This document shows positions 7,572-17,148 of a stretch of 40,624 nucleotides of DNA, one piece after another; the stretch's first letter is position 1, and every line of letters starts with the position of its first letter. Under the pieces are notes generated by a model. It saw only the letters and a list, made by a program, of their open reading frames with translations, had not been told where the DNA came from and ran no database searches. Both the position numbers and the translations under genes were made by a program. The stretch is from Roseofilum reptotaenium CS-1145 (GTDB lineage Bacteria; Cyanobacteriota; Cyanobacteriia; Cyanobacteriales; Desertifilaceae): NCBI RefSeq assembly GCF_028330985.1, contig NZ_JAQMUE010000014.1:1-40624 (forward strand), in the 5' to 3' direction.

Positions 7572-10500
7572 ATGCTGAATTCCCTTCTTAATACAATTCT
7601 CAAAAATTCCATTGCCCAACGCTGGCTCATTGTCGTCAGTGCCATTTTGATCAGCATCTGGGGCATTTTTAGCATTAGCCAAATGCCTTTAGATGTCTTT
7701 CCCGCTTTTGCTCCTCCCCAAGTCGATATTCAAACCGAAGCCCCAGGGCTTGCTCCCGAAGAAGTCGAATCTCAAATTACTGTACCCATTGAAAGTGCCG
7801 TCAATGGCTTACCCGATGTGACAACGGTCAGATCCTCTTCTAAAGTCGGATTATCGATGGTACAAGTCATCTTTGACCAAAGTGCCGATATTTACAAATC
7901 GCGCCAATCCGTCACTGAACGACTGCAACAAATCCAAGGTCAATTTCCTGAAAATGCCCATCCCCCAGAAATTTCGCCTTTAGTCTCCCCATTAGGCACG
8001 ATTTTACAATACGCCTTCACCGTCAACCCTCAAGGACAAACCTCCATGATGGAGTTACGTCATTGGGTAGAAGTGACCCTCACTCATCAGATTCTTTCGG
8101 TTCCAGGAGTCTCCCAAGTGACTCTTTATGGAGGAGATGAACGGCAAGAACAAGTGTTAGTTAACCCAGAAAAACTCAGATCCCTGAATGTTTCTCTCAC
8201 GGAAGTCACTGAAGCGGCTCGAAAAGCAAGTTCTAATGCACCAGGGGGTTTTCTGATTGGGGGGGGTCAAGAGCTATTAACTCGGGGTATCGGACAAATA
8301 CAATCGATTGAAGATTTACAGCAGTCAGTAGTCAAAGTTGCAAACGGTCAACCCATCTTGCTTCAAGATGTGGCAACGGTTCAAACGGGTTCAGCTCTTA
8401 AGCGAGGGGATGCAAGTTTTAACGGGCAACCGGCGGTAGTAATGATGATTAATAAGCAGCCGGATGTGGATACACCTACGGTGACTCAAGGGGTAGAAAA
8501 GATAATTGCCTCTTTACAGTCAAGTTTTCCTGCTGATGTCGAAATTACCCGAACCTTTCGTCAAGCTAACTTTATTGATTCTGCCATTCAAAACGTTAGT
8601 GGTTCTCTGCTGCAAGGAATCATTATTGTTTCGGTGATTATGCTGCTGTTTTTGATGAATTGGCGTACAGCCATGATTACCCTCAGTGCCATTCCTCTAT
8701 CCTTATTGATTGGTTTACTCTTCATGAAAGCTTTTGGTCTCGGCATTAATACCATGACCTTGGGCGGGTTAGTGGTTGCTATTGGCTCTGTGGTGGATGA
8801 TGCGATCGTGGATATGGAAAACTGTTATCGCGGACTGCGCCGTAACCAAGCACAAGAGAATCCAAAACATCCCTTTGAAGTGGTCTATCAAACTTCCGTT
8901 GAAGTTAGATTAGCGGTCATTTTTTCCACGGTAATTATTATTGTGGTCTTTGCGCCCATTTTTAGTTTGACTGGGGTAGAAGGTCGGATTTTTGCCCCCA
9001 TGGGATTAGCTTATTTACTTTCTATTGCTGCCTCTACTCTGGTGGCAATGACCCTTTCTCCTGCTCTCTGTGCGATTTTGTTGGCACACCAAAGTGTACC
9101 CCAAGAAGGGACATTCATTTCTCGTTTGGCGATCCGTCTCTATCGTCCGTTTTTAAATCTATCCTTGAGATTGCCTAAAGTAATTCTGGGTTTGGCCCTA
9201 TTCGCTTTAGTGGCCACAATTACTATTGTTCCCAGTTTGGGACGGGTATTTTTACCTGAGTTTCAGGAAAAATCTATGGTCAATTCGATGGTGTTGTTCC
9301 CTGGCGTATCTTTGGAGATGACCAACCGAGCAGGGATGGCTCTGTATAATTCGCTTCAGGACAATCCCCTGTATGAATGGGTACAGGTACGGGCGGGACG
9401 TGCCCCAGGAGATGCAGATGGAGCTGGAGTGAGTATGGCCCATGTAGATATTGAACTGAGCGATCTGGCTCTGAACAACAGGGAGGCGAGCGTACAAGAG
9501 TTACGGGAGGAGTTCTTAAAGTTACCTGGGGTCGCTCCCAATATTGGGGGTTTTATTTCGCACCGTATGGATGAAGTATTATCGGGAGTCAGAAGCGCGA
9601 TCGCCATTAAAATCTTTGGCCCGGATTTGATTGAACTGCGTCAGATTGGTGAACAGGTGCGAGATGCGATCGCTCCCATCGAGGGAGTGGTAGATTTGCA
9701 ACTCGAACCTCAGTTACCCATCCGACAAGTCCAAATCCATTATGAGCGCACAGCAGCCGCTGATTATGGATTGCAAATGGCAGATATTTCTGAGGTTGTA
9801 GAAACAGCACTCAATGGTCGAATTGTTGCAAAAGTGCCGGAAAATCAGCAATTCATTAATATTACCGTTGGTTTAGCTGAATCAGACCGCAATAATCTAG
9901 ATGCCATTCGTGCTATTGCAATTTTTACCCCCACAGGAGAAACTATCACGCTAGGCGATGTCGCTCAAATTGATTATGGCATGGGAGTTAATGTCGTCAA
10001 TCGAGAAGATGTGTCGCGCTTAATCGTTGTTTCTGCGAATGTCGCTGAACGGGACTTAGGTAGCGTGGTTGGTGATATTCAAGCCACGATTCGGAAAACC
10101 ATACCATTACCTAAAGGCTACTTTATTCAATATGGCGGTCAGTTTGAAGCCGAACAAAATGCAAGCAATAATCTTTTGGTCTACAGCATCTTAGCCGCGA
10201 TTATCATTTCCATTTTGATGTTTTTCTCGGTTAAATCTTTTCCTGCAACTCTCGGGATTATGATTAATTTACCCTTGGCTTTGGTGGGCGGAATTATTGC
10301 CATTATTTTGAGTGGTGGCGTAATGTCTATCGCCTCTCTGATTGGCTTTATTACCTTGTTTGGGGTGTCTGTTCGCAATGGCTTATTGCTGGTAGATAAC
10401 TACAATAAGAAAGCATCTCAAGGCATGGGTTTGAAAGAGGTTATTGTTAAGGGGTCTTTAGACCGAGTGAACGCAATTTTAATGACAGCACTAACTTCAG

Positions 10501-10727
10501 CTTTGGGGATGTTGCCCTTGGCGATCGCCTCTGGAGCAGGAAATGAAATCCTCCAACCTTTGGCCATTGTGGTTCTAGGAGGATTGTTTACCTCTACAGC
10601 CTTAACGTTGTTGGTTATTCCAGCCCTCTATGCCCAATTTGGCAAATGGTTGATGCCTAAATATTCCCCATCTACCCTCAAGACTTGGGTGAGCGAGCAT
10701 GAAAAATCACTTTTAGAACGGTTATAG
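7572..10727 (+). CDS. nrsA: RND heavy-metal efflux pump, CzcA/CusA/NrsA family
   Basis: 1051 residues, full length for an RND pump. A first membrane helix (about 18-38) is followed by QMPLDVFPAFAPPQVDIQTEA and the first large periplasmic domain. A block of five or six helices (about 345-535) includes VVAIGSVVDDAIVDMENCYR, the helix-4 proton-relay acidic motif of heavy-metal RNDs. A second periplasmic domain (560-865) and the last helices (870-1035) complete the duplication. It would be the inner-membrane engine that expels divalent cations (nickel/cobalt by the operon's relationship to nrs). An outer-membrane channel is not in the window, and the only adaptor nearby is the shortened one. The TAG stop overlaps the terminus of a dispersed repeat. 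Confidence 0.9.
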   Translation: MLNSLLNTILKNSIAQRWLIVVSAILISIWGIFSISQMPLDVFPAFAPPQVDIQTEAPGLAPEEVESQITVPIESAVNGLPDVTTVRSSSKVGLSMVQVIFDQSADIYKSRQSVTERLQQIQGQFPENAHPPEISPLVSPLGTILQYAFTVNPQGQTSMMELRHWVEVTLTHQILSVPGVSQVTLYGGDERQEQVLVNPEKLRSLNVSLTEVTEAARKASSNAPGGFLIGGGQELLTRGIGQIQSIEDLQQSVVKVANGQPILLQDVATVQTGSALKRGDASFNGQPAVVMMINKQPDVDTPTVTQGVEKIIASLQSSFPADVEITRTFRQANFIDSAIQNVSGSLLQGIIIVSVIMLLFLMNWRTAMITLSAIPLSLLIGLLFMKAFGLGINTMTLGGLVVAIGSVVDDAIVDMENCYRGLRRNQAQENPKHPFEVVYQTSVEVRLAVIFSTVIIIVVFAPIFSLTGVEGRIFAPMGLAYLLSIAASTLVAMTLSPALCAILLAHQSVPQEGTFISRLAIRLYRPFLNLSLRLPKVILGLALFALVATITIVPSLGRVFLPEFQEKSMVNSMVLFPGVSLEMTNRAGMALYNSLQDNPLYEWVQVRAGRAPGDADGAGVSMAHVDIELSDLALNNREASVQELREEFLKLPGVAPNIGGFISHRMDEVLSGVRSAIAIKIFGPDLIELRQIGEQVRDAIAPIEGVVDLQLEPQLPIRQVQIHYERTAAADYGLQMADISEVVETALNGRIVAKVPENQQFINITVGLAESDRNNLDAIRAIAIFTPTGETITLGDVAQIDYGMGVNVVNREDVSRLIVVSANVAERDLGSVVGDIQATIRKTIPLPKGYFIQYGGQFEAEQNASNNLLVYSILAAIIISILMFFSVKSFPATLGIMINLPLALVGGIIAIILSGGVMSIASLIGFITLFGVSVRNGLLLVDNYNKKASQGMGLKEVIVKGSLDRVNAILMTALTSALGMLPLAIASGAGNEILQPLAIVVLGGLFTSTALTLLVIPALYAQFGKWLMPKYSPSTLKTWVSEHEKSLLERL

Positions 10728-10793
10728 CACTACGCAGTAGAGAATAGGGTTCAGTATTGAACTCTGTCTAATCGACGCTTTCTCTGCCATATA
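10723..10793 (-). repeat. Dispersed repeat, copy 3, overlapping the pump gene's stop
   Basis: On the minus strand the unit reads GGCAGAGAAAGCGTC...GTTCAATACTGAACCCTATTC...GTAGTGCTATA, closely matching the copy at 32203-32297 (GCAGAGAAAGAGTC...GTTCAATACTGAAACCTATTC...GCAGCGCTATA). Its TATAG terminus at 10723-10727 contributes the TAG stop of the RND pump. Confidence 0.65.
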
Positions 10794-10863
10794 AGAAATA
10801 TGGAGCAAGTGAGGGGTTATGGTTCGCACTTGTAGCTTACTCACGTTGCTCCTTCTTTCATAC

Positions 10864-11328
10864 TCAGCAACTCAGGCTCTTTGAAAAAACAACTTTATCA
10901 TCTCCAGACTTGTAGAAATCCATAATTCTACCTTCCTCTGTAAACCCACACTTTTGATAGAAGTCTCTAGCTCTTTGAAATTCACTGAGGCTCGATGTTT
11001 CTACAATAAGCAACCTTTGCCCTTTCTCTTTGAGTGCGTCTATAACTGCATTCATCAAAGCTTGACCGTGACCTTGCCCATGGGAGTCTGGACTGACTAA
11101 CAACATTTGTACATTCCAAGTGCCTTGGGTCATTGGCTCCGGTATACAATAAATAACTCCCTCGAATTCTGTACCCTCTGAAACTAACCATAACTGGTTG
11201 CTTTCCCCTTGGAAATGTGTAGATAGGGTCTGATCAATCAGATCCAAACCCTCAGCATCAAACATCCCCAATTCCCTGGCAAGGTAGACGACTCGTTCTC
11301 TATCATCTCTTGCAAGATCTCGTATCAT
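10864..11328 (-). CDS. GNAT family N-acetyltransferase
   Basis: 154 residues. The acetyl-CoA binding motif A is seen in QMLLVSPDSHGQGHGQALMNAVIDALKEKG (a Q/R-x-x-G-x-G/A-like loop GQGHGQA), and motif B is seen in ARDFYQKCGFTEEGRIMDFYKSGDDKVVFSK. The N-terminal half has the usual beta-strands, with VIYC substituting for the typical G-x-V strand. The substrate cannot be inferred. ATG 11328 is preferred with AAGGA nine bases upstream; a GTG lies two codons earlier. The neighbouring genes (RND pump and a DUF2949 protein) do not suggest a pathway. Confidence 0.85.
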   Translation of the reverse strand: MIRDLARDDRERVVYLARELGMFDAEGLDLIDQTLSTHFQGESNQLWLVSEGTEFEGVIYCIPEPMTQGTWNVQMLLVSPDSHGQGHGQALMNAVIDALKEKGQRLLIVETSSLSEFQRARDFYQKCGFTEEGRIMDFYKSGDDKVVFSKSLSC

Positions 11329-11484
11329 TAACACTATTCCTTAGAGCATCCTGAGAAATGGTATCAGATCACAGGAAATGACCTGAAAACTCACATGGAT
11401 TTTCCTCACTCTGTCACTGGCAGATCGGGGGAGATTAGCGAAGATAGAACCATAGATAAATAAAGTCTTTTGCCCTATACGATC

Positions 11485-11685
11485 ATGTTTACTCCCACTA
11501 CCACCCTCCAACCCCTTATCCAATTCTTGCAACGCGACCTAGAACTGCCAGCAACCTCAATTCGCTTGGCGTTGCGCCATCATGATAGTAGCCCCAGCTT
11601 ATTGCCAATGACCCTATGGCAATATGGATTGATTACCTTAGAGCAACTCGATAAAATCTATGATTGGCTCTTTTCACAAGCCTAA
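11485..11685 (+). CDS. DUF2949 family protein
   Basis: A 66-residue cytoplasmic protein, start ATG 11485. LIQFLQRDLELPATSIRLALRHH followed by LPMTLWQYGLITLEQLDKIYDWLF matches the small cyanobacterial DUF2949 family: helices that recall response-regulator output or DnaA-like three-helix bundles, function unknown. It stands alone, convergent with pstB. Confidence 0.75.
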   Translation: MFTPTTTLQPLIQFLQRDLELPATSIRLALRHHDSSPSLLPMTLWQYGLITLEQLDKIYDWLFSQA

Positions 11686-11725
11686 GGGAGAGCGATCGCC
11701 TTACATTTGCCGTAAAATTAGCTAA

Positions 11726-12553
11726 TCAGCCAATTCGACCACTAATATAGTCTGCTGTCTGCTTATTCTTGGGTTGAGAAAAAATTTCCTCAGTTTTGCC
11801 AAACTCCATCATTTCTCCCAAATACATGAACGCCGTATAATCTGAAAACCGTGCCGCTTGCTGCATACTGTGAGTCACAATCAAAATCGTTACTTGAGTT
11901 TTCAATTGGCTCATCAGTGCTTCTACACTATCTGTGGCGATCGGATCTAACGCCGAAGTCGGTTCATCAAACAAAATAATCTCCGGATTAGTGACCAACG
12001 CACGAGCAATACACAATCGTTGTTGTTGTCCTCCCGAAAGATTATAAGCAGAATCATGAAGACGATCTTTCACTTCATCTAAAAGAGCTGCCCCTTGCAG
12101 AGCCTCTTCAACCTTTTCATCCAAAGTACTCCGCTTGCGAATACCGCGTACTCGCAGCCCATACGCCACATTCTCATAAACAGACTTCGGGAATGGATTC
12201 GGTTTTTGAAATACCATACCCACCCGCATTCTGACTTCAATGGGATCGATATTGCGTCCTAAAATATTCACGCTATCTAGCTTAATCACTCCCTCATAAC
12301 GATTGCCTGGATACAAATCGTGCATTCGATTGAAACAACGTAACAAGGTTGTTTTCCCACATCCAGAGGGGCCGATAATTGCAGTAACTTTCTTTTCAGG
12401 AACGTGTAAACTAATCCCTTTAAGAGCATGGACAGAGCCATAATAAAAATTGAGGTTTTCTACTTCTGCTTTGAAGCTCACCTGATTCGCTTCTGGCTCT
12501 CCAGAAGTAGAGGAGTTGGATTTACGAAACTTTTCTGGTGTGTAATCTACCAT
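11726..12553 (-). CDS. pstB: Phosphate ABC transporter ATP-binding protein PstB
   Basis: 275 residues. Walker A is GPSGCGKTT, the Q-loop is [20 protein letters not shown] (the PNPFP run is characteristic of PstB), the signature is [16 protein letters not shown], and Walker B is [14 protein letters not shown]. The switch His is in [10 protein letters not shown]. It powers the inner-membrane PstCA permease for high-affinity phosphate import. It is last in the pstSCAB operon, and its ATG overlaps the pstA end by seven bases, indicating translational coupling. The 25-residue N-terminal extension is Ser/Glu-rich and not conserved in function. Confidence 0.97.
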   Translation of the reverse strand: MVDYTPEKFRKSNSSTSGEPEANQVSFKAEVENLNFYYGSVHALKGISLHVPEKKVTAIIGPSGCGKTTLLRCFNRMHDLYPGNRYEGVIKLDSVNILGRNIDPIEVRMRVGMVFQKPNPFPKSVYENVAYGLRVRGIRKRSTLDEKVEEALQGAALLDEVKDRLHDSAYNLSGGQQQRLCIARALVTNPEIILFDEPTSALDPIATDSVEALMSQLKTQVTILIVTHSMQQAARFSDYTAFMYLGEMMEFGKTEEIFSQPKNKQTADYISGRIG

Positions 12554-13485
12554 TTGATTCCTCTACGAAAACGATACCGCAAATAAATTGCCAGACTATT
12601 CATGGCTAAAGTCATAAATGTTAGAACGGTTCCTGCGGCGGCTGCATTCACTTGAAATTCAGGATTAGGACGCGATACCCAATTAAACATTTGAATGGGC
12701 ATCACGGTAAACGGTGCTTGTAACCAAGCCAATGAAATAAATGGGAATTCACTTTTAACAGGAGAATCGGGTAAAAACGCAATAAACGTTAAAGCACCAA
12801 TGGTAATCAATGGAGCAGTTTGTCCAATCGCTCGCGATAGCCCGATAATAATTCCGGTGAGAATACTACCAAAGGAATAGGGTAAAATGTGATCCCAAAT
12901 AACTTGCCATTTGCTTGCCCCGAGTCCATAGGCTGCTTCTCTTAAACTATTGGGGATAGCGCGGATGGATTCGCGAGTGGTGACAATAACTACTGGTAAA
13001 ATTAACAAAGAAAGGGTTAATCCACCCGTGAGAACCGTTTGTCCCAATTGCAGTTGATAAACAAATAATCCTAGCGCTAATAATCCATAGATAATAGAAG
13101 GAACTCCAGCTAGGTTGGTAACATTAATTTCAATAATGTCGGAAATCCAGTTTTTGGCGGCATATTCTTCTAGATAAATTCCGGAAGCGACTCCTAGAGG
13201 AACAGCCGCACAGGCAGTTACCAACATCACTAAGCTCGTTCCGACCCAAGCGGATAAAATCCCAGCTTGTTCGGGTTTCCGACTGGGAAATGAGATAAAG
13301 AAGTCTGGGGTGATGCGGGCAGCGCCATCCATGGCCATGGCAATGGTCAAGGATAAGAGAACGATTACGGCAATAAAAATTACCAGTAATCCGAGAACAC
13401 CGAAGAGGCTATTAATCAGTTGACGCTGCTGAATATTAGCCCTAATACTTTGTAAATTTTCGCTTTGTAGAGTGTCCTGAGCCAT
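12547..13485 (-). CDS. pstA: Phosphate ABC transporter permease PstA
   Basis: 312 residues with six membrane helices. The EAA loop is [43 protein letters not shown], which contacts PstB. A cytoplasmic N-terminus of about 30 residues precedes helix 1. It is paired with PstC as the transmembrane channel. It lies between pstC (23 bp upstream) and pstB (7 bp overlap). ATG 13485 start. Confidence 0.96.
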   Translation of the reverse strand: MAQDTLQSENLQSIRANIQQRQLINSLFGVLGLLVIFIAVIVLLSLTIAMAMDGAARITPDFFISFPSRKPEQAGILSAWVGTSLVMLVTACAAVPLGVASGIYLEEYAAKNWISDIIEINVTNLAGVPSIIYGLLALGLFVYQLQLGQTVLTGGLTLSLLILPVVIVTTRESIRAIPNSLREAAYGLGASKWQVIWDHILPYSFGSILTGIIIGLSRAIGQTAPLITIGALTFIAFLPDSPVKSEFPFISLAWLQAPFTVMPIQMFNWVSRPNPEFQVNAAAAGTVLTFMTLAMNSLAIYLRYRFRRGIKW

Positions 13486-13508
13486 ACGATTGTACTAAGT
13501 TACTAAGC

Positions 13509-14441
13509 TTAATAGATTTCTCGATAATATTTGGACAAAAAGTGTCCAATAATATTCAAGGTTAAAGTCATGAGAACAAGGGTTAATCCAGCAGCAAAGA
13601 TGGTTTGATATTCTAGGGTTCCGTGGGGTAGATCTCCCATGCTGACACTAGCAATATAGGCGGTGATGGTTGCACCTTCTTCTAAGGGATTTAGAGTTAA
13701 GGTGGGTTGAATTCCGGCAGCGATCGCCACAATCATGGTTTCGCCGACTGCCCGCGATACTCCAAGGATATAGGAGGAGCTAATGCCAGAAATTGCTGCC
13801 GGAAAGACGACTCTCAGAGCAGTTTGCAGGCGGGTGGTTCCCATGGCATAAGACCCTTCTCGTAAACCGATGGGAACGGCACGCATGGCATCTTCACTAA
13901 TGGAGCTAATAAAGGGGGTAATCATGATTCCCATGACTAAGCCCGCACTGAGCATATTAAAGATGGGAAGGGTGGGGATGATTTTTTGCAGTAGTGGGGT
14001 AACAAACAGGAGCGCAAAATATCCATAGACCACAGTGGGAATGGCGGCTAAAAGCTCTAAGCACGGTTTAACGATTTCTCTCAGACGAGGGTGGGCAAAT
14101 TCACTGAGGTAAATCGCAGCAACGGTTCCTAATGGAACAGCAACCATCATGGCAATCCCTGCGGTGACTAAGGTTCCTGATAGGAGCGATAAAATACCAT
14201 AACGGGCCTGTTCTCCAAACAGAGGAGTCCATTCTGGTGCAGTGAGGAATTCAACCAGGGAAACTTCTTCAAAAAAAGATAAGGATTCTTTGGTCAGGAG
14301 AAAGAGAATTGAGATAGTGGTCGCAACCGTCGAGCAAGCTGCCAGAAATAAGATAAACTCAATGGCTTTCTCTCGCAAGAGACGAGTTTTTCGGGTAGAG
14401 TATTGGATGCTGTTAGATAGGGGAATGGGGCGATCGCTCAT
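13509..14441 (-). CDS. pstC: Phosphate ABC transporter permease PstC
   Basis: 310 residues and six helices. The coupling loop is REGSYAMGTTRLQTALRVVFPAAISGISSSYILGVSRAVGETMIV, typical of PstC (RAVGETM). PLGTVAAIYLSEF lies in the first permease segment. It partners PstA. A terminator-like hairpin and a repeat fragment separate it from pstS, which should lower its expression relative to the binding protein. The start ATG is 14439-14441. Confidence 0.96.
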   Translation of the reverse strand: MSDRPIPLSNSIQYSTRKTRLLREKAIEFILFLAACSTVATTISILFLLTKESLSFFEEVSLVEFLTAPEWTPLFGEQARYGILSLLSGTLVTAGIAMMVAVPLGTVAAIYLSEFAHPRLREIVKPCLELLAAIPTVVYGYFALLFVTPLLQKIIPTLPIFNMLSAGLVMGIMITPFISSISEDAMRAVPIGLREGSYAMGTTRLQTALRVVFPAAISGISSSYILGVSRAVGETMIVAIAAGIQPTLTLNPLEEGATITAYIASVSMGDLPHGTLEYQTIFAAGLTLVLMTLTLNIIGHFLSKYYREIY

Positions 14442-14447
14442 TATGTG

Positions 14448-14485
14448 ATAGTGCTTCGCGCTGGTAATGGGTAATAGTTAATGGG
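14448..14485 (+). repeat. Dispersed repeat fragment (ATAGTGCTTCGCGCTGG)
   Basis: ATAGTGCTTCGCGCTGGTAATGGGTAATAG matches the CTATAGCGC-end of the repeat family in this window (compare 5116 and 24486), followed by the usual GGTAATGGGTAATAG. It lies directly before pstC. Confidence 0.5.
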
Positions 14486-14507
14486 CCGTTGCGAAAAAAC
14501 ATACAAC

Positions 14508-14537
14508 GGTAGGAGTAATCATAAAATCACTCCTACC
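14508..14537 (-). terminator. Terminator/attenuator between pstS and pstC
   Basis: GGTAGGAGT (14508-14516) pairs with ACTCCTACC (14529-14537). Read in the operon's direction (minus), the stem is followed by GTTGTATGTTTTTT, a T-run. It lies within the pstS-pstC gap, so it probably terminates most pstS transcripts and lets some read through. Confidence 0.75.
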
Positions 14538-14556
14538 CATCATGAATCGAGCAGAA

Positions 14557-15540
14557 TTATAATCCAGCTCTTAAGGGAACTCGACCCGTTTGACGATTAG
14601 TAAAACGACGTTGTGCGCTGCTGTAATCATTATTTGGAAGGGCAACATAGCCGACTTCAGCAGAAAACTTAGAGGCAGTTTGTAGATAATATTCTACAAA
14701 AGCTTTGACTTCAGGTTTATCAGCAGCAGCCTTATTCACATAGATGTAAATGGGTCGAGAGAGTGGACTATAACTCCCGTTATTAACCGTAGTTGTGGTA
14801 GGAGCTACTCCATTAATTTTCAGGGACTTGAGTTTGTCGGTGTTTTCTTTATAGTAGGCTAAACCAAAATAGCCGATCGCATTGGGATTATTTTGAATCC
14901 CACGGACTAAAACATTATCATCTTCACTACCCGAGAAGTCCGAACGAATGTCCTTGTCATCTAAAATCGCTTCTTTGAAATAGTCATATGTCCCGGAATC
15001 TAACCCAGGGCCGTAGAGCTTGAATTCGCTGTTAGGCCAGCTCGAACGAATTTGATTCCACTTCTTGATTCCCTGTCGTTGGGATTGGGACAGCCACATT
15101 TTTTGCAGTTCATCAACTTTAATATCACTGACAGCGGTGTTCTGTTTTGACACAACTATAGTAATGGCATCGTAAGCAACGGGTAATTCGATATACTCAA
15201 CTCCGGCTTGTTTACAGGCTTGTTGTTCCGATGGCTTAATTGGACGAGACGCATTAGAAATATGAGTCTGTACTGAGGGGTTCGTGGAGCAAAACTTTTT
15301 GAAACCGCCACCCGTTCCAGAAACACCGACAGTAACTCTAGCATTATTGGGATTACTGGAATTATTTGACTTTTGGAAGTCTTCTGCCACAGCTTCAGTG
15401 ATCGGGAATACCGTACTGGAGCCATCAATTTTGATGGTTGGCCGGCTTTGAGATTGCACGACTGATCCACTTAGGCTGATTGTGACTGCTATAAGTGAAA
15501 AAATACTGAACAATGAAATGGGACTGCGTAGTAATTTCAT
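14557..15540 (-). CDS. pstS: Periplasmic phosphate-binding protein PstS
   Basis: 327 residues from ATG 15540, which has GGAG eight bases upstream; an in-frame start 15 codons earlier is unlikely because the signal peptide ([24 protein letters not shown]) begins here. Phosphate-contact motifs are [33 protein letters not shown] and [17 protein letters not shown]. It captures phosphate in the periplasm and delivers it to PstCA. It is first gene of the pst operon, with a Pho-box-like element about 70-110 bp upstream. The two cysteines in KKFCSTN and EQQACKQAG may form a disulfide. Confidence 0.96.
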   Translation of the reverse strand: MKLLRSPISLFSIFSLIAVTISLSGSVVQSQSRPTIKIDGSSTVFPITEAVAEDFQKSNNSSNPNNARVTVGVSGTGGGFKKFCSTNPSVQTHISNASRPIKPSEQQACKQAGVEYIELPVAYDAITIVVSKQNTAVSDIKVDELQKMWLSQSQRQGIKKWNQIRSSWPNSEFKLYGPGLDSGTYDYFKEAILDDKDIRSDFSGSEDDNVLVRGIQNNPNAIGYFGLAYYKENTDKLKSLKINGVAPTTTTVNNGSYSPLSRPIYIYVNKAAADKPEVKAFVEYYLQTASKFSAEVGYVALPNNDYSSAQRRFTNRQTGRVPLRAGL

Positions 15541-15979
15541 AGAACTCCGAGACTCAATAGAGTGAGTGGTTATCGCTTTTTGCAATCTACTGGAATTTTG
15601 AAACTTTCATGTAAATTAATCAATAACATTAATTTAAGAAAAAGTTAATCTTATCGAAGTTATAGGTAGAGATATGGATAACCGAGTGGGTGGGAAAGCC
15701 TAAAATATAAGGGAATAATTTGTCATTCGTGAAGTTATACAAATGTTAATCTTGCTTAAAATCTTAAGGTTTGTATAAGGTTTGTTGTTCTCGCTAGAGT
15801 AACAGAAGAGAGATTATGTACCACAAGACTATTCACTACTCCCTAGCGTGAAAGACTGTGTTAACGCCAGTCTTAGATGAGCTGAAACCCTTATTCTCTC
15901 ATTGACTGTAATCCCGACTCCTTCGTCAAATCAGTCGCAAAACGCCCTTAACCAAAACTGACGTTGTATTAGCGTTGTA
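15541..15979 (-). promoter_or_regulatory. pstS upstream region
   Basis: This 439-bp non-coding stretch carries the Pho-box-like repeats (15608-15648) and, farther upstream, a perfect 9-bp inverted repeat TTATACAAA (15735-15743) / TTTGTATAA (15770-15778). The latter encloses GTTAATCTTGCTTAAAATCTTAAGG, which also has TTAA-type half-sites. No gene is supported here. Confidence 0.5.
15608..15648 (-). promoter_or_regulatory. Pho-box-like direct repeats (PhoB/SphR type)
   Basis: On the minus strand, TTAACTTT (15641-15648), TTAAATTA (15630-15637), TTATTGAT (15619-15626) and a weaker TTTACATG (15608-15615) follow each other at exact 11-bp steps. Cyanobacterial Pho boxes are 8-bp TTAA-containing direct repeats spaced by three bases, so SphR/PhoB control of pstS under phosphate limitation is likely. 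Confidence 0.6.
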
Positions 15980-16990
15980 TTAGCGTTGACGCAATTGATT
16001 CGGAGAATGAGAAGCTACATTACTACAATTTAAATACTCTGCACTGCAAGGATCGATCGGCTGCCCATACACCCCAGGGGGATAGACTTCAAAATGCAGA
16101 TGGGGGCCGGTCGATTGTCCAGTATTTCCCACTAAACCGATGGTGTCGCCCTGACGCACTTGCATTCCTTCACGAACTAAAATTTTTGATAGATGGGCGT
16201 AAAGAGTGCGTGTACCATCGGCATGTAATAGGGTAATGGTTAACCCTCCGTTTCCAGCCGATTCTTTGGCAAACGTTACTTCACCATCTGCGGTAGCCCT
16301 GACTGGAGTACCGATGGGAGCCACAAAATCAACACCTACATGGAGTTCTCTGCCCCATCTACCAGTGGTACGCCATCCATAACCGGAGGAAATTCGAGCA
16401 TTTTCTAGGGGATAAAGCCAGGTTGTTTGGCTAGGAGCCTGATTTTGGGGCTCTTCCAGGGAGGAGGGAGGAGAAACCCAAGCCCGATCGCCATTTTCTG
16501 TTGGATTTTCGGTTCGATTTTCCCATGGATTCCGGGGTTCTAGAGAGGGTTGTGGAAATCGACGCTCTGGTACTTGAGCGGTCGATAAGCCTCCTGTAGT
16601 GGGGATTACACCATCAGCACCAATGGCAAAATGGGAAAAGACTTGATACCCTCGATCTCTTAAGGGAAGAACAATAGAAGCCATACTTTGCCCATCGGTC
16701 AGGGCTTGTAGACCCTCGACTGGTTCTTGTTGGCTTCCTAATTGTTGAAATAAATGACACGCTTGCATCCGATGCTTGGGAATTCCTGTGAGGCGGCTAA
16801 TTTCAGGAATATCTCGATCTTGGGTATTTTGAATAAAGATAAATCGGTTCTTTAAGGTACAGGTGTCGGTGGCAGATGACGACAAACCCCAGCTTTGGGC
16901 CATGGATTTTTGTTGAGGAATGAATACACGGGTTAAGGGTAAGAGGGCGACCGCTAACCCCAATATAGCCAAGTGCATACTTATTTTCAT
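15980..16990 (-). CDS. LytM-type (M23) metallopeptidase, exported
   Basis: 336 residues from ATG 16990, preceded by GGGAGGA; an upstream in-frame ATG at 17020 lacks this site. An N-terminal export helix (about 4-24) is followed by a variable region, then a Pro/Asn-rich linker (about 145-200). The C-terminal M23 domain shows SSGYGWR, HVGVDF (H-x-x-x-D zinc ligands), YAHLSKILV and HLHFEVYPP (the H-x-H motif). All four catalytic or metal positions are present, so it should be an active peptidoglycan endopeptidase in the periplasm. It lies between pstS and the GT2 gene, all on the same strand. No functional link to phosphate is evident. Confidence 0.9.
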   Translation of the reverse strand: MKISMHLAILGLAVALLPLTRVFIPQQKSMAQSWGLSSSATDTCTLKNRFIFIQNTQDRDIPEISRLTGIPKHRMQACHLFQQLGSQQEPVEGLQALTDGQSMASIVLPLRDRGYQVFSHFAIGADGVIPTTGGLSTAQVPERRFPQPSLEPRNPWENRTENPTENGDRAWVSPPSSLEEPQNQAPSQTTWLYPLENARISSGYGWRTTGRWGRELHVGVDFVAPIGTPVRATADGEVTFAKESAGNGGLTITLLHADGTRTLYAHLSKILVREGMQVRQGDTIGLVGNTGQSTGPHLHFEVYPPGVYGQPIDPCSAEYLNCSNVASHSPNQLRQR

Positions 16991-17103
16991 TATTATTCCT
17001 CCCAAGACCCAAAGATCCAAACGATTGCGTTAATCTTAGATTGAAGACTTATCTTATCGGCTCTTTCTATACTAAGGGTGAGTATTCCGGATAGTTTAAA
17101 TCA

Positions 17104-17145
17104 TTAACCATTAATAATTGTTAATGGTTAATTATTAATGGTTAA
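17104..17145 (-). terminator. Perfect 16-bp inverted repeat after the GT2 gene
   Basis: TTAACCATTAATAATT (17104-17119) and AATTATTAATGGTTAA (17130-17145) are exact reverse complements with a ten-base loop GTTAATGGTT. It starts three bases beyond the GT2 stop. It is too AT-rich for a classic terminator, so it could also be a protein-binding site. The unit TTAATGGTTAA recurs three times. Confidence 0.45.
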
Positions 17146-17148
17146 GGG

